A stretch of DNA of 59,881 nucleotides from Chloroflexota bacterium (GTDB taxonomy: Bacteria > Chloroflexota > Anaerolineae > Aggregatilineales > Phototrophicaceae). A program made the translations under genes and the position numbers. Below, one piece after another: positions 33,229 through 42,722 of the stretch. The stretch spans positions 244,581 through 304,461 of the forward strand of contig JACRPS010000011.1 in assembly GCA_016223085.1 (NCBI GenBank), in the 5' to 3' direction. The stretch's first letter is position 1, and each line of letters starts with the position of its first letter. The notes beneath the pieces were generated by a model that saw nothing but the letters and a program-made list of their open reading frames with translations, made no database searches and was not told the origin of the DNA.

Positions 33229-34239
33229 GTGACCACGCCACAACGACGACAGGGGCTGATTTTTGTCCTGGTTGGCCCGCCAGGGGTCGGCAAAAATGCG
33301 CTGATGAACGTTGTTCTGAACCGGGTGGACAACCTGCGCCAGCTTCCCACCGCTACCACCCGCGCCCCGCGCCCGAACGAGCAGCAGGGGCGTGAACATC
33401 TGTTTGTCACCCGCGACGAATTCCAGCAGTTGATTGACAGCAAAGCGTTGATCGAATGGCAGGTGGTGCATGGTGAACTGTACGGGATGCCACGCGCCAC
33501 CGTCGAAGAAGCCATCGCCGGCGAGCATGACCTGATCGCCGATATTGACGTGCTGGGCGCGACCTACCTCCGGTCGCTGTACCCGGACAACGCCGTGCTG
33601 ATTTTTATCCAGCCGCCCAGCCTGGACGAATTAAAAAAGCGCATGGAAACCCGCGGCGAAAGACCCGAAGAAATCGCCAAGCGCCTGCGCCGGGTGGACA
33701 TGGAAATGCAGTACGCGCCGCTGTGTGATTACCTGATTACCAATGCGGTGCTGGAAGACGCCAGCGAAATTCTGTACGCAATTGTGCTGGCGGAGCGCAG
33801 CCGCAGCGCCCTGCTCAACCTGCGCGTTGAGCGTCACCTGCCGCGCCGCAAATTCACCTTCGCCACCACTGTCATCCCGGTACACGGGGGCGAAGTGCTG
33901 TGCCATGATGGCGACCCGCCGTTCCCCACCGCCCCCCTCACACACGGTGAATTCCCGCACGACGCGGCGCTGCGCGCTATCCAGCAGGAACTGGGCATCG
34001 CGGCGACGGAAGATTTGCTGGCCTTCGGCAAACAGCAGGCCATCCTGCCCGTCGCGCTGGACACCGCCGAGCAGTCCCATTTCCAGCAGTTTATCTTTGT
34101 CTACCTGTACCTGCTGCCGCAGCGCATCACCCCACCGGAACGCTGGCAGTGGATCCCGGGCCGGCAGGCAAAACTCCCCCCGGCGGTGCTGGACGTCATT
34201 CTGAACGACCATAACGCGCTGACGCCGGAGCGGTCGTAG
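33229..34239 (+). CDS. Guanylate kinase-like domain fused to a Nudix-like domain
   Basis: 336 residues from a GTG. Residues 9-190 follow guanylate kinase: LIFVLVGPPGVGKNAL (P-loop), TATTRAPRPNEQQGREHLFV (GMP-binding), GELYGMPRATVEEAI, ADIDVLGA and IFIQPPSLDELKKRMETRG. The P-loop Ser/Thr after Lys22 is Asn23, which is unusual. Residues about 195-336 resemble a Nudix fold with a damaged box around 239-257 (GEFPHDAALRAIQQELGI): the spacing fits but REUxEE has become RAIQQE. Kinase activity is therefore possible but not certain, and the Nudix half may only bind nucleotides. ygfZ starts three bases after its stop. Confidence 0.8.
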   Translation: MTTPQRRQGLIFVLVGPPGVGKNALMNVVLNRVDNLRQLPTATTRAPRPNEQQGREHLFVTRDEFQQLIDSKALIEWQVVHGELYGMPRATVEEAIAGEHDLIADIDVLGATYLRSLYPDNAVLIFIQPPSLDELKKRMETRGERPEEIAKRLRRVDMEMQYAPLCDYLITNAVLEDASEILYAIVLAERSRSALLNLRVERHLPRRKFTFATTVIPVHGGEVLCHDGDPPFPTAPLTHGEFPHDAALRAIQQELGIAATEDLLAFGKQQAILPVALDTAEQSHFQQFIFVYLYLLPQRITPPERWQWIPGRQAKLPPAVLDVILNDHNALTPERS

Positions 34240-34242
34240 ACG

Positions 34243-35316
34243 ATGAGTCTGGCTGACGTGCATCTGGCGCAGGGCGCGGCGCTGGCGGCGGACGGCATCC
34301 CGCTGCACTACGGCGACCAGTTGGCAGAATATCAGGCAGCGCTGGAACGTGCCGTGCTGATGGACCGGTCACACGAAGGCCGGCTGGAACTGCGCGGCAG
34401 GGATCGCTTTGACCTCGTGCAGCGCATGTCCACCAATGATGTGCTGAACCTGACCTCGAATGAAGGCTGCCCAACAATTTTCACCAACCCCAACGGGCGT
34501 ATCCTTGACCGGGTGATGCTCTACAATCGGGCGGAAGCGGCGCTGCTGCTGGTGGAACCGGGGCGTGGGCCGGCGCTGCGTGCCTATCTCCAGCGCAATA
34601 TCTTCTTTAACGACGATGTGCAGGTGAACGACCTTGCGCCGGCCACGCGGCTGTTTGTCCTGCATGGGCCGCAGGCCGGCGCAGTGATGGCCGCCCTGTC
34701 GCCCGATACCGCTGCCGTTAGCGGACTGAACGGCCTTGAACTCACCCTTGCCGGCGCCCCGGTATTTGCCGCGCGCCGCAAACCCGTCAGCGGCGATCAC
34801 TGGACGCTGCTGGTGCCGGACGAGCAGGCCGAGGCCGTGTGGAACACGATTTATACCACCGGCATGGCGCATGGTCTGGCGGTGGCCGGGTCACTGACCT
34901 ACAACGTGCTGCGCATCCGCGCCGGGCGGCCTGCCGTCGGGCGGGAGTTGAGTGCCGATTACATCCCGCTGGAAGCCGGACTGTGGGACGAGGTCAGTTT
35001 CAGGAAGGGCTGTTACACCGGGCAGGAAATTATCGCGCGGATGGAGAGCCGGGGACGGCTGGCAAAAACGCTGGTGCGGCTGCGGCTGGAACAGCCTGTC
35101 GAAGCGCCCGCGCCGCTTATCCACGAGGGCAAATCCGCCGGCACGCTCACCAGCAGCGTCACCACACCGGATGGCGAACATCTGGGCCTGGGCTTTGTAA
35201 AACTGGCGCTGGCCGCGCCCGGACAATCCTTAACGGTTGGCGAAACGGGTGTCCCGGCAAGCATTATTGCTCTGGCCGGAACACAACCGCCTTCCCTCCT
35301 CGACGCTGAATCATAG
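34243..35316 (+). CDS. ygfZ: YgfZ/GcvT-like folate-binding protein (Fe-S cluster repair type)
   Basis: 357 residues. The YgfZ signature KGCYTGQEIIARMESRG begins at Lys255 and includes the conserved cysteine. The N-terminal part (LMDRSHEGRLELRGRDRFDL ... QRMSTNDVLNL) is the GcvT aminomethyltransferase-like fold. YgfZ proteins bind tetrahydrofolate and help maintain Fe-S enzymes; they lack glycine cleavage activity. It is three bases from the upstream kinase-like gene, so the pair is one operon. The stop codon TAG forms the edge of a degenerate palindromic repeat at 35314-35340. Confidence 0.9.
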   Translation: MSLADVHLAQGAALAADGIPLHYGDQLAEYQAALERAVLMDRSHEGRLELRGRDRFDLVQRMSTNDVLNLTSNEGCPTIFTNPNGRILDRVMLYNRAEAALLLVEPGRGPALRAYLQRNIFFNDDVQVNDLAPATRLFVLHGPQAGAVMAALSPDTAAVSGLNGLELTLAGAPVFAARRKPVSGDHWTLLVPDEQAEAVWNTIYTTGMAHGLAVAGSLTYNVLRIRAGRPAVGRELSADYIPLEAGLWDEVSFRKGCYTGQEIIARMESRGRLAKTLVRLRLEQPVEAPAPLIHEGKSAGTLTSSVTTPDGEHLGLGFVKLALAAPGQSLTVGETGVPASIIALAGTQPPSLLDAES

Positions 35317-35340
35317 AGGCGCAGGGCGCTGCGCCCTTAC
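35314..35340. repeat. Degenerate palindromic repeat between convergent genes
   Basis: GGCGCAGGGCGCTGCGCCC core with TAG and TTAC edges, a shortened member of the GTAGGGGC family. It lies between the converging ygfZ and FtsB-like genes and overlaps the ygfZ stop codon; the hairpin could help end transcription from both sides. Confidence 0.65.
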
Positions 35341-35354
35341 ACCATTGCCAACCG

Positions 35355-35801
35355 CTAACCACCGATAGTCGGCGGCGGGCTGTCGAAGAATAACGCCCAC
35401 CACAGCATCCAGGGCTGCGGTTCCGGCGGGGTGGTTTCGACGGCGATTTCTGGTTCGGGAATCGGCGTTGGCTGCATGTCAATGCCGGACGGCACTGGCA
35501 CCACCAGCACTTCCCCCGGCTTCACCATCTTACCCTCGTTGCGCGCCCAGTTTTCGACATAAGCATCACTGCGCGCAAAGTCCCGTTCGATAATGAGGTT
35601 CGCCTGGTCGCGTTCCAGCCGCGTGATTTCGTCCGCCAGTTGCCGGTACTTGTCCTGCAGCGGGCGTGCCGAGTTAATCAGGCTGCTCAGATTGATCGCC
35701 AGCGCCAGGCCGACGGCCAGAATCGCCGCGAACATGATCTGCACCCCGGATAGCTGCCCGGTGCGCTTGCGTTTTTTTTCGATGTTTTCCGCCTGCTGCA
35801 T
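35355..35801 (-). CDS. FtsB/DivIC-like septum formation protein
   Basis: 148 residues: a basic cytoplasmic tail (ENIEKKRKRTG), one membrane helix at about residues 20-38 (VQIMFAAILAVGLALAINL), a coiled coil of some 35 residues (LQDKYRQLADEITRLERDQANLI) and an RDFARSDAYVENWARNEGKMVKPGE segment, which is the usual DivIC/FtsB ending. A Pro-rich tail follows. Such proteins join FtsL and FtsQ/DivIB in the divisome. Single gene. Confidence 0.82.
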   Translation of the reverse strand: MQQAENIEKKRKRTGQLSGVQIMFAAILAVGLALAINLSSLINSARPLQDKYRQLADEITRLERDQANLIIERDFARSDAYVENWARNEGKMVKPGEVLVVPVPSGIDMQPTPIPEPEIAVETTPPEPQPWMLWWALFFDSPPPTIGG

Positions 35802-36090
35802 AGGATCATTCCCGCGCGATCTAACACAAGCACCAACTGCCGCGTCTCACTCATGTATACCACAGCGCCGGGAAATATAAAACCGTGACACCCCAGCACC
35901 TCAAAATGGATGTAGGGGCGAACTGGCGGTTCGCCAAATGTGAATTTTTAAAAGGAGGTTTCGCAACATCCGGCAGTTGTATGATGCTGCCGCAGTTTCG
36001 AGTGTTTAATAGACTTCTTATACGTTTCATAAACTCCATATAGCGGGTTCCTGTGACAATAGAACCAGCCATATAACCTTTCGCTGGGAT
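35802..36090. other. Gene-free stretch between divergent genes
   Basis: Holds a truncated GTAGGGGC-family palindrome (35912-35935, right end missing) and an AAAAGGAGGTTTCGCAAC stretch at about 35950. It must carry the start signals for the FtsB-like gene (leftward) and the cation efflux gene (rightward), but no promoter was convincing. Confidence 0.5.
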
Positions 36091-37128
36091 ATGAACGCTC
36101 GCATATCTCTGCCCAGTGATGTAAAAATGTGTTTCGGAAATCTGTTTTCAGATGTCCGACTGAAGGACAGGAAGGTGAGTGGGTTGGAAAGCGCTGCTAG
36201 AACAGCCAAAAGCCGCCAGGCGCTGGTCATTGTGTTTATGCTTACGCTGATATACCTCGTTATTCAAATCATTGGCGGAATTATCACCAACAGTCTGGCA
36301 CTGCTGGCGGACGCTGCCCATATGTTAACGGATGCGGGAGGAATTGCTCTGGCGTTGTTCGCCGCCTGGATAGCACAAAAGCCTGCTTCGCCCTCAAAAA
36401 CCTACGGCTATTACCGTGTCGAAATTCTGGCAGCATTCATCCACGCGGTCGCGCTGCTGGGCAGCGCCGTTTTTATTCTCGCCGAAGCCTACCGTCGCTT
36501 CCAGCAACCCCCGGAAGTCACCAGCAGCCTGATGTTGGTTATCGCCGTTGTCGGGCTGATCGTTAATCTGATCGGCGCTCACCTTCGGCACAGTCATGAG
36601 CAGGAAAGTCTGAATCTGCAAGGGGCATTCCTTGAGGTCGTGAGTGACGCGCTTGGTTCGCTCGGCGTGATTGCGGCAGCGGTGGTGATGTGGTTCACTG
36701 GCTGGTACTACGCCGATCCAATCGCCAGCATCGCCGTTAGCCTGTTTATCTTCCCGCGAACGTGGAAACTGCTCCGCCAGGCGGTGGACATCCTGCTGGA
36801 AAGTACGCCGGCGCATATCAATCTCGCTGCTGTCCAGCAGCGCATTGAATCAGTGAATGGTGTTGCAGATGTACACGATCTTCATGTCTGGTCCATTACC
36901 TCAGGGTATGCACTGGTTGATGTTCGATCAACAATCGCTCAGCCATCGCAGACGGAAGACGTGTTCAAACAGGTGCTCAACGCCGTCAATCACCCTGGTG
37001 TCCACGTCATCCTGATAGCTGAAACCCAATCTTCGCCAGTGGCCCCCTGTCCAACGTTTAATGATCTGGACACAGCGCTTGATTACGCCCGGAAGCAAAT
37101 CGCCACCTCAACTCCGGGCCAGCACTAG
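36091..37128 (+). CDS. Cation diffusion facilitator (CzcD/ZitB-like metal efflux)
   Basis: 345 residues with six membrane helices and a C-terminal cytoplasmic domain. The TM2 metal site is LLADAAHMLTDAGG (His and Asp); the TM5 site reads FLEVVSDALGSLG, with Glu where many zinc exporters have His, so metal preference may differ. The C-terminal part has VNGVADVHDLHVWSITSGY, the conserved dimer domain. It exports Zn2+ or a similar ion by proton exchange. The start is uncertain: ATG 36091, or GTG 36175 close to an AGGA site; both keep all helices. Confidence 0.9.
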   Translation: MNARISLPSDVKMCFGNLFSDVRLKDRKVSGLESAARTAKSRQALVIVFMLTLIYLVIQIIGGIITNSLALLADAAHMLTDAGGIALALFAAWIAQKPASPSKTYGYYRVEILAAFIHAVALLGSAVFILAEAYRRFQQPPEVTSSLMLVIAVVGLIVNLIGAHLRHSHEQESLNLQGAFLEVVSDALGSLGVIAAAVVMWFTGWYYADPIASIAVSLFIFPRTWKLLRQAVDILLESTPAHINLAAVQQRIESVNGVADVHDLHVWSITSGYALVDVRSTIAQPSQTEDVFKQVLNAVNHPGVHVILIAETQSSPVAPCPTFNDLDTALDYARKQIATSTPGQH

Positions 37129-37179
37129 CGACAGGCAGGGATTTATGTTTGCGACGGGACCGCACGGGAGAATATACCT

Positions 37180-38526
37180 GTGAAAAACCGATTGATCGCC
37201 TTACAGGATCAACTCAGCTCCAGCTACTGGTTCATTCCGGCGACGATGGCTGTTCTGGCTGCTGGCCTGTCTATCCTGACCATTAAACTGGACGAGACGG
37301 TGGGCCGGGAACTGGCCTGGGTGATCGGCCTGATCTACGTGGACAGCCCGGAGGGGGCGCGCGCGGTGCTGTCCACCGTCGCCAGTTCGATGATAACGGT
37401 CGCCGGCGTGGTGTTCTCCTTGACGATGGTGGTGCTGTCGCTCACTTCGCAACAGTACGGGCCGCTAGTGCTTACCCACTTCATGCGTGACCGGGGCAAC
37501 CAGTTTGTGCTGGGCATCTTCACGGCGACGTTTATCTACTGCCTGCTGGTGCTGCGAACCATCCGGGGGGTGGAGAACAGCATCTTCGTGCCGCACATCT
37601 CGGTGCTGGTCGGGCTGGGACTGGCGATTGCCAGCCTGGCGGTGCTGATCTATTTTATCCATCACGTTTCCAAATCCATCCAGTCCACCAACATTATCGC
37701 TCGCATCAGCGATGAGCTGCTGGACGCTATAGACGACCGCTTCCCGGCGAAGATCGGCAGCGAACCGGATAGGCCGATGACCGTCCCCAATCATCAGGAT
37801 GTTTTGCAACGGTTTGAATATGCTGCCTCGGCCATCCAGACGCCCGTCGGCGGCTACCTGCAGATGGTTGACGATGAACGCCTGTTTGAGGTGGCCCAGG
37901 AACAGGATGTGATCGTGCAACTGATTGCCCGACCGGGACAGTTCCTGCACAAGGGGCAGCCGCTGGCGCGGGTGCTGCCCCGGCAGCCGAACGGCGACAC
38001 CCGGCGCACGATTCAGGATGCCTTTATCTTCGGCAGCCGCCGCACCCGTACCCAGGATGTTGAGTTTGTTTTTATGCAGTTAAGCGCGGTGGCCGTTCGG
38101 GCGCTGTCACCGGCCATCAATGATCCGTACACGGCGCTGATGTGCATTGACCGGCTGGGTGAGGCGCTCTGCCGGCTGCTCAACCGCGAGCCACCCTCCA
38201 TGTATCGCTACGATGATGAAGGCCGTCTGCGGCTGATCGCCAATCCGGTGACGTTTGCTGATGTTTTCCATGCCGCATTTGACTCGATTAGGCACTACGG
38301 GCACAGCGATCTGAACGTGGACTCGCGTCTGCTGTCGGTCATTACCGCACTGGTTAACTGCGCCGATGCTGAGGAACACCTGCAACTGCTCCAGCGATAC
38401 GCGGAACTCATCCACCGTGAAAGCCGGGAATACCTGTCGTCAGAGGCTGATCGCCAGCAGATTGATGACGTGTATGCCACTACCCTGCGGGCGTTCCAGT
38501 TCCGCCAGGAGGAGAGAATCGCCTGA
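37180..38526 (+). CDS. DUF2254 membrane protein
   Basis: 448 residues from a GTG preceded by GGGAG. Four N-terminal membrane helices hold the family signature VASSMITVAGVVFSLTMVVL and LTSQQYGPLVLTHFMRDRGN. After about residue 165 comes a long cytoplasmic part with GGYLQMVDDERLF, ALSPAINDPYTALMCIDRLG and a helical end. DUF2254 proteins occur widely in bacteria; no function is firmly known to me. It lies 51 bases after the cation efflux gene and just before otsB, so it could share their transcript. Confidence 0.87.
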   Translation: MKNRLIALQDQLSSSYWFIPATMAVLAAGLSILTIKLDETVGRELAWVIGLIYVDSPEGARAVLSTVASSMITVAGVVFSLTMVVLSLTSQQYGPLVLTHFMRDRGNQFVLGIFTATFIYCLLVLRTIRGVENSIFVPHISVLVGLGLAIASLAVLIYFIHHVSKSIQSTNIIARISDELLDAIDDRFPAKIGSEPDRPMTVPNHQDVLQRFEYAASAIQTPVGGYLQMVDDERLFEVAQEQDVIVQLIARPGQFLHKGQPLARVLPRQPNGDTRRTIQDAFIFGSRRTRTQDVEFVFMQLSAVAVRALSPAINDPYTALMCIDRLGEALCRLLNREPPSMYRYDDEGRLRLIANPVTFADVFHAAFDSIRHYGHSDLNVDSRLLSVITALVNCADAEEHLQLLQRYAELIHRESREYLSSEADRQQIDDVYATTLRAFQFRQEERIA

Positions 38527-38573
38527 AGTTGTGGTATAGTTCCCTTTACGCTGTTCGTAATGATCCGGAGATT

Positions 38574-39407
38574 ATGTCAAAGCACTGGTCGCATCATCTT
38601 CAACGCCTGTCCGACGTGCTGGAGCGGCCCCGCTTTGGCATCATCAGCGATTTTGATGGCACGCTCAGCCCGTTTGTTAGCCAGCCGGAACAGGCCGCCA
38701 TCACGCCGGAGAACGCGGCGGCGCTCGATGCGCTGGCGGAGCACGTCACCGTCATCGCGCTCGTTTCAGGCCGGGGGGTAGCCGACCTGCGCCAGCGTTT
38801 TGTCCGGCCCTGGCTGGAATACTACGGTAATCACGGCATGGAGTTCTGGCGCGACGGTCAGCCACAGTTGGCGGCAGAAGCGGTGGCCTGGGTGCAGCCC
38901 CTGCAAGCCCTGCTGCGCGAACTTGACCATGCCAACACTGGCGGCGTGGTGATCGAAAACAAAGGGGCGACCGCCGCCGTCCACTACCGGAATGCACCGG
39001 ATACCGCCAGGGCGCGGGAAGCGCTTTATCAACGGCTGAAGCCGCTGGCGGAGCAATACGGGCTGCGCCTGAGCGAAGGCCAGTTGGTCTGGGAGATCAA
39101 GCCGCCGGTTACGCTCCACAAAGGGACGGCGGCACAGGCAATTATCCAGGCGTACCGGCTTGAGAGCGTACTTTACCTGGGCGACGACGTGACCGACTTC
39201 AACGCGATGCGCCTGCTGCGCCAACTGGCGAGTGACCCGCGCCGCCACCTGCGCGCGCTGTCGGTCGGCGTGGTGCATCCCACCAGCTTCCCGGAACTGT
39301 ACGAGGTCTGCGATCTGACCGCTGACGGGCCGGATGACGTTGCCCACCTGCTGAACTGGATTCGGCAACAGCGCCGCCATCTGCAACAGACAACAACGGA
39401 TAAGTGA
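38574..39407 (+). CDS. otsB: Trehalose-6-phosphate phosphatase
   Basis: About 277 residues of the HAD superfamily: the nucleophile motif ISDFDGTLSPF has Asp26 and Asp28, then IALVSGRGVADL, NHGMEFWRDG, and the magnesium site LYLGDDVTDFNAMRLL. LVWEIKPPVTLHKGTAAQAI is the substrate-binding segment of OtsB. It removes phosphate from trehalose 6-phosphate. CGGAG lies before the ATG at 38574. otsA begins ten bases after its stop. Confidence 0.94.
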   Translation: MSKHWSHHLQRLSDVLERPRFGIISDFDGTLSPFVSQPEQAAITPENAAALDALAEHVTVIALVSGRGVADLRQRFVRPWLEYYGNHGMEFWRDGQPQLAAEAVAWVQPLQALLRELDHANTGGVVIENKGATAAVHYRNAPDTARAREALYQRLKPLAEQYGLRLSEGQLVWEIKPPVTLHKGTAAQAIIQAYRLESVLYLGDDVTDFNAMRLLRQLASDPRRHLRALSVGVVHPTSFPELYEVCDLTADGPDDVAHLLNWIRQQRRHLQQTTTDK

Positions 39408-39417
39408 AAGGCAGCTT

Positions 39418-40878
39418 GTGACGATGACCACTTCCCCACAACGTATCATTGTGGTTTCCAATCGTGGTCCGTTTTCATTCTCGCTGCGTGACGGCGAACC
39501 GCGTGCTCTGCGTGGCGCCGGCGGCCTGGTCACGGCGATCAGCGCCGTTGCCCGGCAGCAGGATGTTCTGTGGATTTCCTGCGCACTTGGCAAGGGTGAC
39601 CGGGACTGGCTGGCGCGTGTGGGCAACGGCGTCCACACCGTTGAGGATATGAAAATCCGGCTGGTGACACCCAACCCGGCGCAGTACCACGCCTACTACA
39701 ATGTCATCAGCAATCCGCTGCTGTGGTTTGTCCAGCACCAGTTGTACGACACCCCGCGCGCACCGGTGCTGGACGAAACGGTCTGGAAAGCGTGGGAGGA
39801 CGGTTACGCCAGCGTCAACCGCCAACTGGCGCAGGCCGTCGCCGATAGCCTGACGGAACTCGATGGCGAGGTCGTGGTGATGCCGCAGGATTATCATCTG
39901 TACCTGCTACCGCGTTACCTGCGCGAACGGGTTGGGGACAGCGTGCGGATTCAGTCCTTCCTGCACATCCCGTTCCCCGGACCAGGCGCGTGGCGCGTGC
40001 TGCCGCTGTCCCTCCGGCGCGACCTGCTGGACGCGATGTTACACGCCGACCGCCTCGGCTTCCAGACCGAACGCGACACGCGGCGGTTTCTGCAAACCTG
40101 TGTGGATACCCTGCCGGAGATACAGGTGATCGAACCCTGGCGGCGGCTGTCGTACCAGGGGCGCGAAATTGACGCCCGCGCCTACCCCATCTCGGTTGAT
40201 GTGGATTATCTGGAACAGCGGCTGACCAGCGACGAAGTTCAGCAGTACGTCCAGCAGTTCCGCGCTCATTACCAGAACCGGAAGCTGATTCTGCGTACTG
40301 ACCGGGTGGAACCGAGCAAAAACATCCTGCGCGGGCTGATCGCCTACCGCAACCTGCTGCTGCACTACCCGCAATACCAGCGGCAGGTTGAAATGCTGAT
40401 GCTGCTTGTCCCCTCTCGCACCGAAGTGACCGAGTACCGTACCTATCTGCGCGACATTATGGCGCTGGCCGGGGAAATCAATGCCACGCTGGGCGATGGC
40501 AACTGGGAGCCGGTGCGCGTGCTGCTGGGCAACAATTACGACCGGGCAATCGCTGCTCTCAGCCTGTACGATGTGCTTCTGGTCAATCCACTGGCCGATG
40601 GCATGAATCTGGTTGCTAAAGAGGGCGCGGTGCTAAACCGTTGTGACGGGGTGCTGATTTTGTCCGAAGAAGCCGGAGCCGCGGAAGAACTGGGAGAGGA
40701 TTCACTGCTGGTGTCCCCGTATGATGTGTACGGCACCCGCGAGGCACTCCGCGCTGCACTCGAAATGCCAGCTGCGGAGCGCCGCCGGCGCGCCCGGCGG
40801 TTGGCCGACCAGGTGCGCCAGAATGACATTCACCGCTGGTTCAGCCGTCAGCTAAACGATGTTCAGCCTGAGCCGTGA
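39418..40878 (+). CDS. otsA: Trehalose-6-phosphate synthase (GT20)
   Basis: 486 residues from a GTG with AAAGG upstream. GT20 signatures are IIVVSNRGPFSF, LRGAGGLVTAISAV, PQDYHLYLLPRYLRER (HDYH in most homologues, here QDYH), QSFLHIPFPGPGAWRVLP, LRTDRVEPSKNILRGL and VNPLADGMNLVAKEGAVLN. It joins glucose from a nucleotide donor to glucose 6-phosphate. The His-to-Gln change in the HDYH motif is in a region near the catalytic site and may affect donor or activity. The gene converges on the sugar-transport operon with only 18 bases between. Confidence 0.92.
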   Translation: MTMTTSPQRIIVVSNRGPFSFSLRDGEPRALRGAGGLVTAISAVARQQDVLWISCALGKGDRDWLARVGNGVHTVEDMKIRLVTPNPAQYHAYYNVISNPLLWFVQHQLYDTPRAPVLDETVWKAWEDGYASVNRQLAQAVADSLTELDGEVVVMPQDYHLYLLPRYLRERVGDSVRIQSFLHIPFPGPGAWRVLPLSLRRDLLDAMLHADRLGFQTERDTRRFLQTCVDTLPEIQVIEPWRRLSYQGREIDARAYPISVDVDYLEQRLTSDEVQQYVQQFRAHYQNRKLILRTDRVEPSKNILRGLIAYRNLLLHYPQYQRQVEMLMLLVPSRTEVTEYRTYLRDIMALAGEINATLGDGNWEPVRVLLGNNYDRAIAALSLYDVLLVNPLADGMNLVAKEGAVLNRCDGVLILSEEAGAAEELGEDSLLVSPYDVYGTREALRAALEMPAAERRRRARRLADQVRQNDIHRWFSRQLNDVQPEP

Positions 40879-40896
40879 CCATCGAGCGGACAGACC

Positions 40897-41834
<938 letters not shown>

Positions 41835-41838
<4 letters not shown>

Positions 41839-42722
41839 CTCGACTCCCGTTTCGCCCATTGCATCAGGAAGAAGTAGATGGCTGCCAGCAGGAGTATCAT
41901 CAGGCCGAAGTAAATGAAGGCCATCGCGCTGGCGTAGCCAATGCCACCCTGAACGTTGTAGGTCTGGTTATAGATGTACTGGATAACCCTGTTTTCGGAG
42001 AAATGCGACAGGGTGACGATGGTATAAATCGCGTTGACCACCGTCGCCGTCGAGAGTGACGGCAGCGTGATCTTCCAGAATGCTTCCCAGCCCGACGCGC
42101 CATCAATGGCCGCCGCTTCATAGATACTCCGGTCCACTTTCTGCAAACTCGCCAGGTAAATCAGGATTTGCACGCCGGAAAACCACAGGATCAGGATGAA
42201 CGAAGTGAGCAGGTATTGAACCGGCGTTCGCACCGCGCTCGGCAGTTCCGCCAGGAATTCAACCACCGCCGGGATGTCAGCGATACCCGGCGCAGAGGCC
42301 GCGCCCTGCGCAGTCAGTTCCTTGATGACCGGCCCGCTGGTAATGACAATTGGCAGAAAGAAGATGACGCGGAACAGCCCCTTCAGCTTAAACCTGACGT
42401 TCAGGAACAGCGCGATAATCATGGCAAAAATCAGCACAATCGGCACTGAGACAAGTGTCTCGATGGTGTAGCCGATCAGCAGTTCCACAAAGTTAGGGTC
42501 GGTGAGCAGAGCGCGGGTGTAGTTGGCCCATTCCACGAAGTTCAACGTGATGCCGGTGGCCGTCACCGTCACCTGATTGCGGCTGTACAGAAAGGTTTCC
42601 ACCAGCGGCAGCAGCGTGAACAGCGCGAAGCCCACAACCCAGATCAGGATAAAGCCATAACCGTACAGGGCTTCGCGGGCGCGCAGACTGATCTCGCGGC
42701 GAGCGGTGCGGCGCACAGTCAT
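41835..42722 (-). CDS. Carbohydrate ABC transporter permease, MalF type
   Basis: 295 residues with six membrane helices and the EAA loop [20 protein letters not shown]. It starts within the stop of the DUF5696 gene (ATGA overlap) and overlaps the next permease in the same way. It forms the channel with the MalG-type protein. With two solute-binding proteins upstream, it probably serves the smaller one (51875-53221) or a sugar handled by the DUF5696 protein (inference). Confidence 0.9.
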
